DNA from: Sulfurospirillum sp036802865
GTDB lineage: Bacteria; Campylobacterota; Campylobacteria; Campylobacterales; Sulfurospirillaceae
Direction of reading: 5' to 3'
Assembly: GCF_036802865.1 (NCBI RefSeq)
Contig: NZ_DAIRVK010000001.1
Location: 434,001-498,000, forward strand
DNA: 64,000 bases
Notes under the pieces: generated by a model
The model's input: only the letters and a program-made list of their open reading frames with translations
Told to the model about the DNA's origin: nothing
Databases searched by the model: none
Shown here: positions 1 through 7,692 of the stretch, one piece after another
Numbering within the stretch: position 1 is the first letter of the stretch
Layout of the letters: each line of letters begins with the position of its first letter
Position numbers and translations under genes: made by a program

Positions 1-166
1 GGTTGTTGCCATACTCAATCACAATGTGGCGAGTGCTTACCTTGTTCCTTCTAAAACCTATGAAAAATTGATGGCAATGCTGGATGATTATATGCTCTCC
101 AAAGAAGTCACAAGCAGGCAAAGCGAAACTTATACGCCTATCAAAGTAACGCTTGATGAGCTATGA
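1..166 (+). CDS. Phd/YefM (StbD/RelB-like) antitoxin, 3' part only
   Basis: The frame that begins at base 2 is open to a TGA at 164-166 and gives about 54 C-terminal residues; the start lies outside the window. The stretch VAILNHN...AYLVP followed by a short helix is typical of Phd/StbD antitoxins, which bind their toxin through the C-terminus and repress their own promoter through the N-terminus. It overlaps the following RelE-type toxin gene by 11 bases, the usual arrangement for a co-translated toxin-antitoxin pair. The family call rests on the fragment and on the neighbour; the DNA-binding half is not visible. Confidence 0.75.
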   Translation, partial: VVAILNHNVASAYLVPSKTYEKLMAMLDDYMLSKEVTSRQSETYTPIKVTLDEL

Positions 167-446
167 ATTAGAATTTCACCCACAAGCACTTAAAGAGTGG
201 AAAAATTTGGGTGAGACCATCAAAGAGCAGTTTAAAAAGAAGCTGAAAGAGAGACTGGAAAACCCAAAAGTTCCTAAAGACAAACTCGTTGGATTTGATG
301 CAGTCTATAAAATCAAACTCAAAACAGCAGGATACAGACTGGCATATGAAGTGATGGATGACAGGGTTGTTATCATTGTTTTGGTTGTGGGAAAACGTGA
401 AAACAATAAAGTTTATAATGCGCTTCATGCACGGTTTAGTAAATAG
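156..446 (+). CDS. RelE/StbE family toxin (mRNA interferase)
   Basis: A 96-residue protein of the RelE/ParE fold. The opening YELEFHPQALKEW, the central YKIKLKTAGYRLAYEV and the later VGKRENNKVY are the strand and helix signatures of RelE-type toxins, which cut mRNA in the ribosomal A site. The family's basic residues are present (KIKL, GYRL, KRE). I chose the ATG at 156 over the TTG at 153. It overlaps the antitoxin stop, so the two are probably translated together. It looks intact. Only the ribosome-dependent cleavage is inferred from family; ParE-like gyrase poisoning is less likely given the sequence resemblance to StbE. Confidence 0.85.
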   Translation: MSYELEFHPQALKEWKNLGETIKEQFKKKLKERLENPKVPKDKLVGFDAVYKIKLKTAGYRLAYEVMDDRVVIIVLVVGKRENNKVYNALHARFSK

Positions 447-447
447 C

Positions 448-1626
448 TTAGTTTTTAATCAAAAGATACCTCTTCCAAATCCAAACTGCTAACACAAGAG
501 CGGCACTTCCAAAAAGCGCTCCGACAAAACCCACGTTTTCCATGGAACTCTGCGATATAACCAAACTTCCTACAAAAGCACCTCCGCCAATACCAATGTT
601 ATAAATGCCCGAATAAAGCGACATCGCAACATCGGTCGCATCAGGAGTGAGTTCTAAAACAGTGACTTGAAGAATGAGGCTGATAAGACAAATAGCAATG
701 CCCCAAAGAAGGCATAAGAAGCTCAATGAAATTGTATAAGGTGCAAGAGGGAGCATCAAAACTAACGACGCAATGAGTGCGCAAAGAGAGCTGACGATAA
801 TCGTAAAAGGGTATTTGTGCTTGAAATGCGAAAAGATCATACTACCTAGCATTCCCGCAATGCCGAAAATAAAGAGTGTTAGGGTAGCGAAGTCACCGCT
901 TAGAAGAGCGATTTGTTGCACAAAAGGCTCAATGTATGTATATGCTGTAAAATGTGCGGTAATGGCTAAAGCGGTTAACAGATAAACACCCATAAGGGCG
1001 GGTCTTTTCATCAAAAGAGGTAAACTTTTCAGCGAGCCTGCGTTGACACTAGGAAGTTGTGGTAAGAGTTTCATGAGAAAAAACATCATGGCAAAGGCTA
1101 CTAAAGCAATACAAGCAAAAGTTGTGCGCCAGCCAAGACTTTGACCGATGAGGCGACCCAGAGGCAAGCCCAAAACGATGGCAAGCGATGTACCTGTTGC
1201 TAGGATGCCCAGTGCTTTGGTCTTTTTACCTTGTGGGGCTAAACGATAAGCTAATGAGGCGGTTATAGACCAAAAGATGGCATGAGAAAAGGCAATGCCA
1301 ATACGAGAGAGCATTAAAATCCAAAAATTCCACGCGAGAATAGAGAGTATATGGCTCGCAATAAAAAAGGAAAATAAGAGTAGCAATAATTTTTTGCGTT
1401 CCATATCTTTGGTAAGAAGCATCAACGGTAGCGATGTGGTCGCTACAATCCATGCATAAACCGTCATCATCAGCCCAGCATGCGCTTCGCTAATGTGAAA
1501 ATCTACCGCAATGTCTGTAAGGAGGCTAATGGGAGCAAATTCGGTGGTGTTAAAAATAAACGCTGAAATCGTAAGACAAACAACAGGAAGCCATGGTTTC
1601 CATGACAGAAAAAGCGAAGCAAACAT
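448..1626 (-). CDS. sotB: SotB-like sugar/drug efflux transporter (MFS, DHA1)
   Basis: A 392-residue, about 12-helix major facilitator protein. The N-terminal region AAFIFNTTEFAP / LLTDIA / YAWIVATTSLPLML / ASHILS / SRIGIAFSHAIFWSITASLA follows E. coli SotB (YdeA), an exporter of arabinose and other small sugars and of IPTG, almost segment by segment. The motif around GLPLGRLIGQSLGWRTTF belongs to the same subfamily. It lies in the inner membrane and exports substrate by proton antiport. It is convergent with the toxin gene (2 bases apart) and has no operon partner, so the substrate cannot be read from context. The subfamily is fairly sure; the physiological substrate is not. Confidence 0.8.
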   Translation of the reverse strand: MFASLFLSWKPWLPVVCLTISAFIFNTTEFAPISLLTDIAVDFHISEAHAGLMMTVYAWIVATTSLPLMLLTKDMERKKLLLLLFSFFIASHILSILAWNFWILMLSRIGIAFSHAIFWSITASLAYRLAPQGKKTKALGILATGTSLAIVLGLPLGRLIGQSLGWRTTFACIALVAFAMMFFLMKLLPQLPSVNAGSLKSLPLLMKRPALMGVYLLTALAITAHFTAYTYIEPFVQQIALLSGDFATLTLFIFGIAGMLGSMIFSHFKHKYPFTIIVSSLCALIASLVLMLPLAPYTISLSFLCLLWGIAICLISLILQVTVLELTPDATDVAMSLYSGIYNIGIGGGAFVGSLVISQSSMENVGFVGALFGSAALVLAVWIWKRYLLIKN

Positions 1627-1764
1627 AATCTAAAAGCCTTGTACTAAATGAGAGAGTATTGTAGCCAAACACGCAATAGAAACAGTTGAAAGAGCGTGCT
1701 TAGAAGAGGTGTTTTAATGAAATATTTGTATAATTATTCCCTTAAAGCGATCAAAAGAGGAAGA

Positions 1765-2166
1765 ATGAAAGAAACAAATCTCTGTCCGTGTGGCAGTGGT
1801 AAAACCTACGAAACATGTTGTGAGTCGTACCATAAAAATCACAACGCGCCAACGGCTGAAGCACTCATGCGTTCACGTTATGCTGCGTTTGTGTTTGGAC
1901 TGGCGGACTATCTGTTTGAAACAACACATCCAAGCAACCGCACCAAAAATCTCAAAGAAGAAATTGCCTTTACGTGTAAAGGTGTGGCGTGGACAGGGTT
2001 GGAAGTCATGGAAAAATGGCAAGGAGGAGAGAGCGATAAAGTGGGTAAAGTCTCTTTTCGTGCTTCATTTATACAAGAGGGGAAAAATGGCTTGCATGTT
2101 GAACATTCTCGTTTTAAACGTTTTGGCAAAGCGTGGATGTATGTTGATGGCGAAGTGAAGGGCTAG
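1765..2166 (+). CDS. YchJ family SEC-C zinc-motif protein
   Basis: A 133-residue UPF0225/YchJ protein. It opens with a SEC-C motif, CPCGSGKTYETCC, whose four cysteines bind zinc, followed by the YchJ-typical APTAEALMRSRYAAFVFG and YLFETTHPSNR. The biochemical role of YchJ is unknown. The frame is open further upstream to 1696, but an AGAGGA just before the ATG at 1765, and the fact that family members begin right at the SEC-C motif, favour this start. The stop is 2 bases before the Crp/Fnr gene, so the two are very probably one transcript. Confidence 0.85.
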   Translation: MKETNLCPCGSGKTYETCCESYHKNHNAPTAEALMRSRYAAFVFGLADYLFETTHPSNRTKNLKEEIAFTCKGVAWTGLEVMEKWQGGESDKVGKVSFRASFIQEGKNGLHVEHSRFKRFGKAWMYVDGEVKG

Positions 2167-2168
2167 TC

Positions 2169-2825
2169 ATGTATGCGCTTGACGTTATAGAGCAAGAACT
2201 CAAAGACGACATAGAACATTTTGGGCGTGTGGTACATGTCAGCAAAGGCGAAATCCTGATGCGTCCTGATGAGTGTATGGAGCATTTTTTTGTTATTTTG
2301 GAGGGGCGTGTAAAAATTTCGCAGATCAATTTTGAAAATGGTAAAGAGCAAATTCTCTATTTGCTAACAAAAGGCGATATGTACGACATCATCACCCTGT
2401 TAGATGCCAAAGTGCATGAAAATGTGGCGATGGCATTGGATGATGTTACCTTGTTGGTTTTTCCTATCGAATTGTTTCGCGAATGGATCGAGACAAAGCC
2501 TTCGTTTAATAAACTCTTTTTACCCTACGTTGCCAAACAGCTTCGTGAAGTTGAAACATTAGCGGCAGATCTCTCTTTATATGACACGACAACACGTTTG
2601 GTAAAATTGATTGCTAAAAATATAGAAAAGCAAGGTGATCGACAAACGCTTAAACTCATCAATAATCTCTCCCATGAAGAGCTAGCCAATCTTGTGGGAA
2701 CCGTGCGAAAAGTGCTTAACCGCAATCTTCAATCGTTAAAAAAACAAGGGTTGATTGATGTGAAACGTAAAGAGATTTTCATCAAAGACTCTCAAAACCT
2801 GCTTGAACACCTTCCTGAAGAATAA
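2169..2825 (+). CDS. Crp/Fnr family transcription regulator
   Basis: A 218-residue regulator with an N-terminal cyclic-nucleotide-binding-type beta-barrel (about residues 15-115, with GEILMRPDE and FFVILEGRVKIS), a dimerisation helix, and a C-terminal winged helix-turn-helix (about 165-210, HEELANLVGTVRKVLNRNLQSLKKQGLI). It has only one cysteine (Cys37), so it cannot carry an oxygen-sensing [4Fe-4S] cluster like FNR; the ligand could be a nucleotide, haem or another small molecule. It follows ychJ by 2 bases. A perfect FNR-type box lies upstream of hcp at 56908 in this window; whether this protein binds it is unknown. Confidence 0.85.
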   Translation: MYALDVIEQELKDDIEHFGRVVHVSKGEILMRPDECMEHFFVILEGRVKISQINFENGKEQILYLLTKGDMYDIITLLDAKVHENVAMALDDVTLLVFPIELFREWIETKPSFNKLFLPYVAKQLREVETLAADLSLYDTTTRLVKLIAKNIEKQGDRQTLKLINNLSHEELANLVGTVRKVLNRNLQSLKKQGLIDVKRKEIFIKDSQNLLEHLPEE

Positions 2826-2840
2826 ACGTCATACAAACCA

Positions 2841-2908
2841 CATTCTGCCTCGAAAGAAGCAAGCTTTAGCGCCGCAGCGGCTTAGCGTAGGCTTTTTGGC
2901 TCTGCCTA
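2841..2908. repeat. Intergenic multi-hairpin repeat, copy A
   Basis: Starts with CATTCTGC and holds three successive small inverted repeats: a weak one around 2848-2860, GCCG-CAG-CGGC at 2871-2881, and TAGGC/GCCTA at 2888-2908. A diverged copy with the same order and spacing lies at 51326-51400. It sits between the Crp/Fnr gene and hsp20 and may also act in termination. Confidence 0.5.
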
Positions 2909-2935
2909 AAAATTGTGATTAAAAATGCTTTTTTA

Positions 2936-2951
2936 TGCCACTTAAGTGGCA
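2936..2951. promoter_or_regulatory. Perfect 16-bp palindrome upstream of hsp20
   Basis: TGCCACTTAAGTGGCA is a perfect palindrome 54 bases before the hsp20 start. It is neither the HrcA CIRCE element nor the HspR HAIR sequence as I know them. It could be an operator for the small heat-shock gene or a short hairpin at the end of the preceding transcript. Confidence 0.4.
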
Positions 2952-3005
2952 GACACACACAACACTCTTGGGTTAAACTTCTCTCAAAAAACAGAGGAGT
3001 TTAAG

Positions 3006-3434
3006 ATGTTAGTGACACGATTTAATCCGTACAAAGAGCTTAAAGAGTTGGAAAGTCGGTTGTTTAACTACTATCCTAGCGAAAGTGATGAGAGTGGCAT
3101 CTCTGCATTTAAACCAAGTGTGAGTACACGTGAGGGCGAGTTCGCTTATCATGTCGAGATCGATCTTCCTGGTGTTAAAAAAGAGGAGATCAGCATCGAT
3201 CTCAAAGAGAATCAAATCGTCATTTCTGGCGAGCGAAGTTTCAAAGAAGAGCGCCAAGAAAAAGATTACTACAAAATTGAAAGCAGTTATGGCAAATTTC
3301 AACGCAGTTTTGCTTTGCCTGAAAATGTAGATGTTGAAAACATAGAAGCGAGTAGCACGGATGGTGTACTCGAAATAGTCCTTCCAAAACTCAAAGTTGA
3401 AAAAATGGAAGTCAAAAAAATTCAAGTCCAATAA
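3006..3434 (+). CDS. Hsp20/alpha-crystallin family small heat-shock protein
   Basis: A 142-residue small heat-shock protein. The alpha-crystallin domain (about residues 38-135) shows YHVEIDLPGVKKEEISIDLKEN early and FALPENVD...DGVLEIVLPK late, the usual end of that domain. Such proteins form large oligomers and hold unfolding proteins without ATP. The frame is open upstream to 2946, but AGAGGAG at about 2993-2999 points to the ATG at 3006, which also matches the usual start (MLVTRFNPYKEL). It has its own terminator and a palindrome upstream, so it is probably a single-gene stress unit. Confidence 0.92.
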   Translation: MLVTRFNPYKELKELESRLFNYYPSESDESGISAFKPSVSTREGEFAYHVEIDLPGVKKEEISIDLKENQIVISGERSFKEERQEKDYYKIESSYGKFQRSFALPENVDVENIEASSTDGVLEIVLPKLKVEKMEVKKIQVQ

Positions 3435-3443
3435 TGATGTCGA

Positions 3444-3462
3444 GGCAAGAAATTTTCTTGCC
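3444..3462 (+). terminator. Hairpin terminator after hsp20
   Basis: GGCAAGAAA and TTTCTTGCC form a perfect 9-bp stem around a single T, ten bases after the hsp20 stop, followed by TTTCAT. The tight loop means that the inner A-T pairs probably open. Confidence 0.65.
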
Positions 3463-3501
3463 TTTCATACAATTACATGAGCCTTACTCCCTAAATTACG
3501 C

Positions 3502-3507
3502 TACAAT
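3502..3507 (+). promoter_or_regulatory. Candidate -10 box (TACAAT) for the cyclase gene
   Basis: TACAAT lies 32 bases before the TTG start at 3540, after the hsp20 terminator. Campylobacterota promoters rely mainly on the -10 element, and no clear -35 is visible. Confidence 0.4.
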
Positions 3508-3539
3508 CTCCTTTATCATTGGTATAAAGGAGAAGTTTC

Positions 3540-5834
3540 TTGAAACGCTTTTGGGAATCTGCACTCTTACCATGGTTTTTTTTATTTTTAGGTTTATTAT
3601 TCTCCTTCTTGATTGCGTGGAAGAGTGCTCTTTGGATTAAAGAGACAGAACAGATTCGCTTTCAAGCAGCCTCAAATCATATAGCAAGTTTAATTCATAA
3701 AGAACTCGATGCTCATATTCAACTCATTCGAAGTGTGGCAGCCTTTATGAATGCTTCGGATGATGTCACAAGAGAAGAGTGGAAACAATATGCCCTTGCA
3801 AACCATATTAATGAGCAGTTTTTAGGTTTTCGCGCATTAGGCTATGCTCCTTTAATTCAACCTTATGATCGGCTCAAACATGAACAAGCTGTACGAGAAG
3901 AAGGGTTTGCACACTATACTGTTTTTCAAATCAACGCATCATTACATTCTCCATTATTCCCCGTAACCTATTTGGAGCCTTTATCTGAAATAAATGAAAA
4001 AGCTTTTGGCCTTGACTTGGCTTCGGAGAGTGTACGTAAAGATGCATTGTATCAATCATTAATGCGAGCAGATGCGACACTCTCTTCTAAAATCAATTTG
4101 GTGCAAAAGTATACGACAGACCATCAATCGGGCTTTTTACTTTTTTTCCCGTTATACCAATCACGAGAGGCTCCATCTTCTCCCCAAGAGCGTTTAAAAG
4201 ATGCCAAAGGGATTGTTTATTTAGCCATTGATTCTAAAAAAATGTTTGAACAACTTTTGCAGAGTAATTATATTTTAGTGGATTTTGAAATTTACGTCGG
4301 TATGGCACCGCTAGAGCAGAACCTTCTTTACAATTCCAATCCTGAGTTGATTGAGCCACGATTAAGTGACTATGCTTCTTTGGAAATTTATGGAAAAACA
4401 TGGACGATTCATTTTAAAGCCAAAAACGTGTTAGATATGAACAATAGTCACTATTTCCCATGGATTCAAATGCTCTTTAGCCTACTTTTGTTTGGCTTAC
4501 TAAGTGGGTTGATTTACGTGCTTCAACGGACACGTAAAAAAGCATATGCGATAGCCGAGGAAAAGACAAAACTTTTAGCAAAGTCAGAATCCGAAATACG
4601 CTCTATTTTTCAGACAATGCAAGAGGGTGTGATGGTTTTGGACGATCACAGCATCGTTGTTGAGTGCAATTTAGCAGCGCAAGAGATGTTGCAAGTTGTT
4701 AAAAGTGACATTGTTGGTAATGCCAGTAATGACACTAAATGGAGCACTGTTCATGAAGATGGTTCCGTATTTGCACTGGAGGATCATCCTTCTTTTAAAG
4801 CCTTAAATACGGGATTACCGCAAAATAATGTCATTATGGGAATTAGACGAGAAGATGGGACTCTATTATGGGTTCAAACCAATGCCCAGCCTATTTTTTC
4901 AGATGATTTTGACAAGATCACTTCAGTGTTAGTTACTTTTAGTGATATTACTGCGTATCGTAAATCAAAATATGAACTTGAAAAATACCTGCAAATTATT
5001 GACACACATGTGATTACTTCAAGTACAAATTTACATGGGATCATCCTAGAAGTAAGTGAGGCTTTTTGTAAGATTTCGGGTTATACCAAAGAAGAGCTTA
5101 TTGGGAAAAGTCATAATATCGTTAGGCATCCTGATATTCCTTCATCACTTTATAAGGAGATGTGGGCTACTTTGAAAAAAGGTATTTCATGGTATGGGGA
5201 GATTAAAAATAGACGTAAAGATGGTTCTGCGTATTGGATGGAAACGATTATTGAACCTCGGTATAATGAAGAGTACTCTTTGGTAGGATATACTGCTATT
5301 CGACATGATATTACCGATAAAAAAAGAGTTGAAGAGCTCTCTATTACCGATCGTCTGACGGGATTATATAATCGTCTTAAACTCGATGAGCTTTTTGCGC
5401 AGTACATCAGTATTGCAAAACGTCACCAGACACCTCTTTCGATTATTCTTCTTGATATTGATAAATTTAAATCCGTGAATGACACCTATGGTCATCAAGT
5501 AGGCGATAGTTTATTGCAAGCGATAGCAAAGCTCTTAAAAGTCAATGTTCGTTTGGAAGATGCCGTAGGAAGATGGGGTGGCGAAGAATTTTTAATTCTT
5601 CTTCCGAGTAGTAACATGGAAGCGGCACATGTGTTGGCAGAAAAGCTTCGTGGTGTCATCGAAGCGGAGGACTTTGCGTATGTGGGGAGTTGTACAGCCA
5701 GTTTTGGTGTGGCAACGTATCATTTAAATGATGATGAAACGAGTATGGTTGCACGAGCTGATAAATGCTTGTACCTAGCTAAAGAGAATGGTCGTAACCG
5801 TGTTGAAGTAGAGACACATAACGGTATAGTTTGA
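3540..5834 (+). CDS. Membrane diguanylate cyclase, CHASE-PAS-PAS-GGDEF
   Basis: 764 residues. A transmembrane helix (about 10-30) is followed by a periplasmic CHASE domain (about 80-270, with FRALGYAPLI), a second helix (about 302-325), two PAS domains (about 350-475 and 485-600, the second with the YTKEELIGKSHNIVRHPD pattern common in Aer-like and cyclase PAS domains) and a C-terminal GGDEF domain. The catalytic motif is GGEEF at 680-684, and an RLED at 671-674 is the product-inhibition I-site, so it should make cyclic di-GMP and be feedback-limited. The start is TTG, supported by AAGGAG at 3527-3532. It stands alone between two intergenic regions. The periplasmic signal is unknown. Confidence 0.9.
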   Translation: MKRFWESALLPWFFLFLGLLFSFLIAWKSALWIKETEQIRFQAASNHIASLIHKELDAHIQLIRSVAAFMNASDDVTREEWKQYALANHINEQFLGFRALGYAPLIQPYDRLKHEQAVREEGFAHYTVFQINASLHSPLFPVTYLEPLSEINEKAFGLDLASESVRKDALYQSLMRADATLSSKINLVQKYTTDHQSGFLLFFPLYQSREAPSSPQERLKDAKGIVYLAIDSKKMFEQLLQSNYILVDFEIYVGMAPLEQNLLYNSNPELIEPRLSDYASLEIYGKTWTIHFKAKNVLDMNNSHYFPWIQMLFSLLLFGLLSGLIYVLQRTRKKAYAIAEEKTKLLAKSESEIRSIFQTMQEGVMVLDDHSIVVECNLAAQEMLQVVKSDIVGNASNDTKWSTVHEDGSVFALEDHPSFKALNTGLPQNNVIMGIRREDGTLLWVQTNAQPIFSDDFDKITSVLVTFSDITAYRKSKYELEKYLQIIDTHVITSSTNLHGIILEVSEAFCKISGYTKEELIGKSHNIVRHPDIPSSLYKEMWATLKKGISWYGEIKNRRKDGSAYWMETIIEPRYNEEYSLVGYTAIRHDITDKKRVEELSITDRLTGLYNRLKLDELFAQYISIAKRHQTPLSIILLDIDKFKSVNDTYGHQVGDSLLQAIAKLLKVNVRLEDAVGRWGGEEFLILLPSSNMEAAHVLAEKLRGVIEAEDFAYVGSCTASFGVATYHLNDDETSMVARADKCLYLAKENGRNRVEVETHNGIV

Positions 5835-5899
5835 CTTCTTTCTCAACTCTCTCTTAATCTAAATTCAGTAAAATATTTTTTTATCATGTAAGGATTTTG

Positions 5900-6718
5900 A
5901 TGCAATTTTGGAATAATATTTACAGTCACTTTGACCCTGTCGCTTTTAAATTAGGACCTGTCGCTGTACATTGGTATGGGCTTATGTATATGCTTGCTCT
6001 TCTTGGAGCGCTTTATGCTGCAAAATGGTTTGTTAAACGAGATAATCTTGGTTTTACCAATCAAATTTTAGAGAGCTATTTTATTTGGATTGAAATCGGT
6101 ATTGTTTTAGGTGCACGCATTGGATACATTCTCTTTTACGATCCGCATGTAGATTATTACCTCTCCAATCCGTGGCAGATGTTTAATCCCTTTATAGACG
6201 GCACATTTGTAGGCATTCGTGGTATGAGTTATCATGGTGCGATTGTGGGATTTTTCTTAGGAACATGGTTCTTTTACCTCAAACATAAAATCAATGTCTG
6301 GAGACTTCTAGATGTTGTCGCCATAAGTGTTCCTGTGGGTTACATTTTCGGTCGCATTGGTAACTTTCTCAATCAAGAACTCTTCGGTCGCCCAACGGAT
6401 GTGATCTGGGGTATTTATGTCGATGGTGTTCTTCGCCATCCTTCGCAACTCTATGAAGCACTCTTAGAGGGATTGATGGTTTTTGTGGTACTTTATTTTT
6501 ACCGAAACTTTAAAAAATACGATGGCGAACTTATCGCACTTTATGGGTTTTTCTACTCTTTAGGACGCTTTATTGCAGAGTTTTGGAGAGAACCAGACTT
6601 TCAAATCGGATTTGTTTATGGAGAGTGGATGAGCAAAGGACAAGCGCTTTCTATTCTGATGATCATTGCTTCTTTACTTCTTTACAGCTTCATTATTAGA
6701 CGAGGGAAAAGGGGATAA
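5900..6718 (+). CDS. lgt: Prolipoprotein diacylglyceryl transferase
   Basis: 272 residues with about seven membrane helices. Lgt attaches diacylglycerol from phosphatidylglycerol to the lipobox cysteine of prolipoproteins, the first step of lipoprotein maturation in the inner membrane. The Lgt signature GRIGNFLNQELFGRPTD is present, as are the catalytic SYHGAIVGFF histidine region and the late YSLGRFIAEFWREPD. The start is the ATG at 5900 behind an AAGGA; a TTG one codon earlier is less likely. A likely substrate in this window is the small lipoprotein at 36278. Confidence 0.95.
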   Translation: MQFWNNIYSHFDPVAFKLGPVAVHWYGLMYMLALLGALYAAKWFVKRDNLGFTNQILESYFIWIEIGIVLGARIGYILFYDPHVDYYLSNPWQMFNPFIDGTFVGIRGMSYHGAIVGFFLGTWFFYLKHKINVWRLLDVVAISVPVGYIFGRIGNFLNQELFGRPTDVIWGIYVDGVLRHPSQLYEALLEGLMVFVVLYFYRNFKKYDGELIALYGFFYSLGRFIAEFWREPDFQIGFVYGEWMSKGQALSILMIIASLLLYSFIIRRGKRG

Positions 6719-6742
6719 AAAAATCCCTTTTAAATCCCCTTT
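6708..6742 (+). terminator. Hairpin terminator overlapping the lgt stop
   Basis: AAAGGGGAT (6708-6716) pairs with ATCCCCTTT (6734-6742). A shorter alternative pairing with TCCCTTT at 6724-6730 is also possible, so two mutually exclusive hairpins share the 5' arm. Confidence 0.55.
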
Positions 6743-6749
6743 CGTATAT

Positions 6750-6755
6750 TATAAT
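6750..6755 (+). promoter_or_regulatory. Candidate -10 box (TATAAT) upstream of frdCAB
   Basis: TATAAT just after the lgt terminator would give an untranslated leader of about 145 bases before frdC. The leader contains the inverted repeat at 6844-6878. A TTGACA at 6840-6845 lacks a convincing -10 partner. Confidence 0.3.
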
Positions 6756-6843
6756 TTCAGGTAATATGTACAAACTAGCATAGTTATGATGTGTTTAAAC
6801 TTTTTAAAAACAGCCTTTTTAAGGGGTTTTTGTTAGAGATTGA

Positions 6844-6878
6844 CATTCATAAGTGTGTTATTTGCACATTTATGAGTG
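6844..6878. promoter_or_regulatory. Inverted repeat upstream of frdC
   Basis: ATTCATAAGTGTG and CACATTTATGAGT are inverted (11 of 13 positions) around a spacer of about seven bases, about 30 bases before frdC. It may be an operator for anaerobic or carbon-source control, or an mRNA stem-loop. It does not match the FNR box TTGAT-N4-ATCAA. Confidence 0.4.
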
Positions 6879-6907
6879 TTTATAAAACTTCACAAAAAGG
6901 ATAAAAT

Positions 6908-7690
6908 GTGAGTGACCTACTTGAAGGTTTTCTAGGTACGAGCGTTGAGGGAAAAAAGAGTAGAGTTCCTGCGAAATTGGACTATGTTCAAAGTGCGACA
7001 GGACTATTCTTAGGTTTGTTTATGTGGGGACATATGTTCTTTGTATCAACTATTTTGATCAGCAAAGACTTTATGTACACAATAACAAAAATGTTTGAAG
7101 GTAGTTTGTTCTTAAGTGAACCACAACCTTGGATCGTTTCAGGAATCGTATTGTTTGTATTCGCGGTCTTTATTGTACATGCAATGCTCGGAATGAGAAA
7201 ATTGCCTATTACATTTAGACAGTATCAAGCATACAAAACACACATGGGCATGATGAAACACGATGATACAACAATGTGGTTTACACAAGCGTTCACCGGT
7301 TTTGCAATGTTCTTCCTTGGTTCTGCTCACCTCTTTACTATGGCGGTTCAAGCAGACAAAATCGGACCATTTGGTTCAGCAGATAGAATGTACAGCGAAT
7401 TTATGTGGCCATTTTATCTTCTTCTTCTTCTAGCAGTAGAGTTCCACGGTGGTATTGGTCTTTATCGTCTCTGTGTAAAATGGGGTTGGTTTGAAGGCGA
7501 ACACGCTAAAGATTCTCGTAAAAATCTTAAAAAAGTTAAATGGGCTGTAACTGTATTTTTCTTAGCACTTGGTCTTTTAACACTTGCTGCATATGTTAAA
7601 ATCGGATACGAGCACAGAAACAATGTCGGTGAAGCGTATAAACCAACGGCACAATTAGAAGCAAGATATGATGTGAAGGTTAGGGCGTAA
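6908..7690 (+). CDS. frdC: Fumarate reductase dihaem cytochrome b subunit
   Basis: 260 residues and five membrane helices, closely following Wolinella FrdC (KSRVPAKLD..QSATGLFLGLFM.GHMFFVSTIL). The four haem-ligand histidines are at 42, 91, 141 and 180, two positions lower than in Wolinella. This subunit anchors FrdAB to the membrane and oxidises menaquinol, passing electrons to fumarate in anaerobic respiration. Translation starts at the GTG at 6908 behind AAGGA; an ATG two bases upstream hits TGA at once. The gene order frdC-frdA-frdB is the Campylobacterota type. Confidence 0.97.
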   Translation: MSDLLEGFLGTSVEGKKSRVPAKLDYVQSATGLFLGLFMWGHMFFVSTILISKDFMYTITKMFEGSLFLSEPQPWIVSGIVLFVFAVFIVHAMLGMRKLPITFRQYQAYKTHMGMMKHDDTTMWFTQAFTGFAMFFLGSAHLFTMAVQADKIGPFGSADRMYSEFMWPFYLLLLLAVEFHGGIGLYRLCVKWGWFEGEHAKDSRKNLKKVKWAVTVFFLALGLLTLAAYVKIGYEHRNNVGEAYKPTAQLEARYDVKVRA

Positions 7691-7692
7691 AA

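Noticed and set aside
3434..3640. A 68-codon frame after hsp20
   Set aside because: It runs over the hsp20 terminator and the start of the cyclase gene and shows no domain or ribosome site.
6840..6845. TTGACA as a -35 box for frdC
   Set aside because: No acceptable -10 box lies 16-18 bases downstream.
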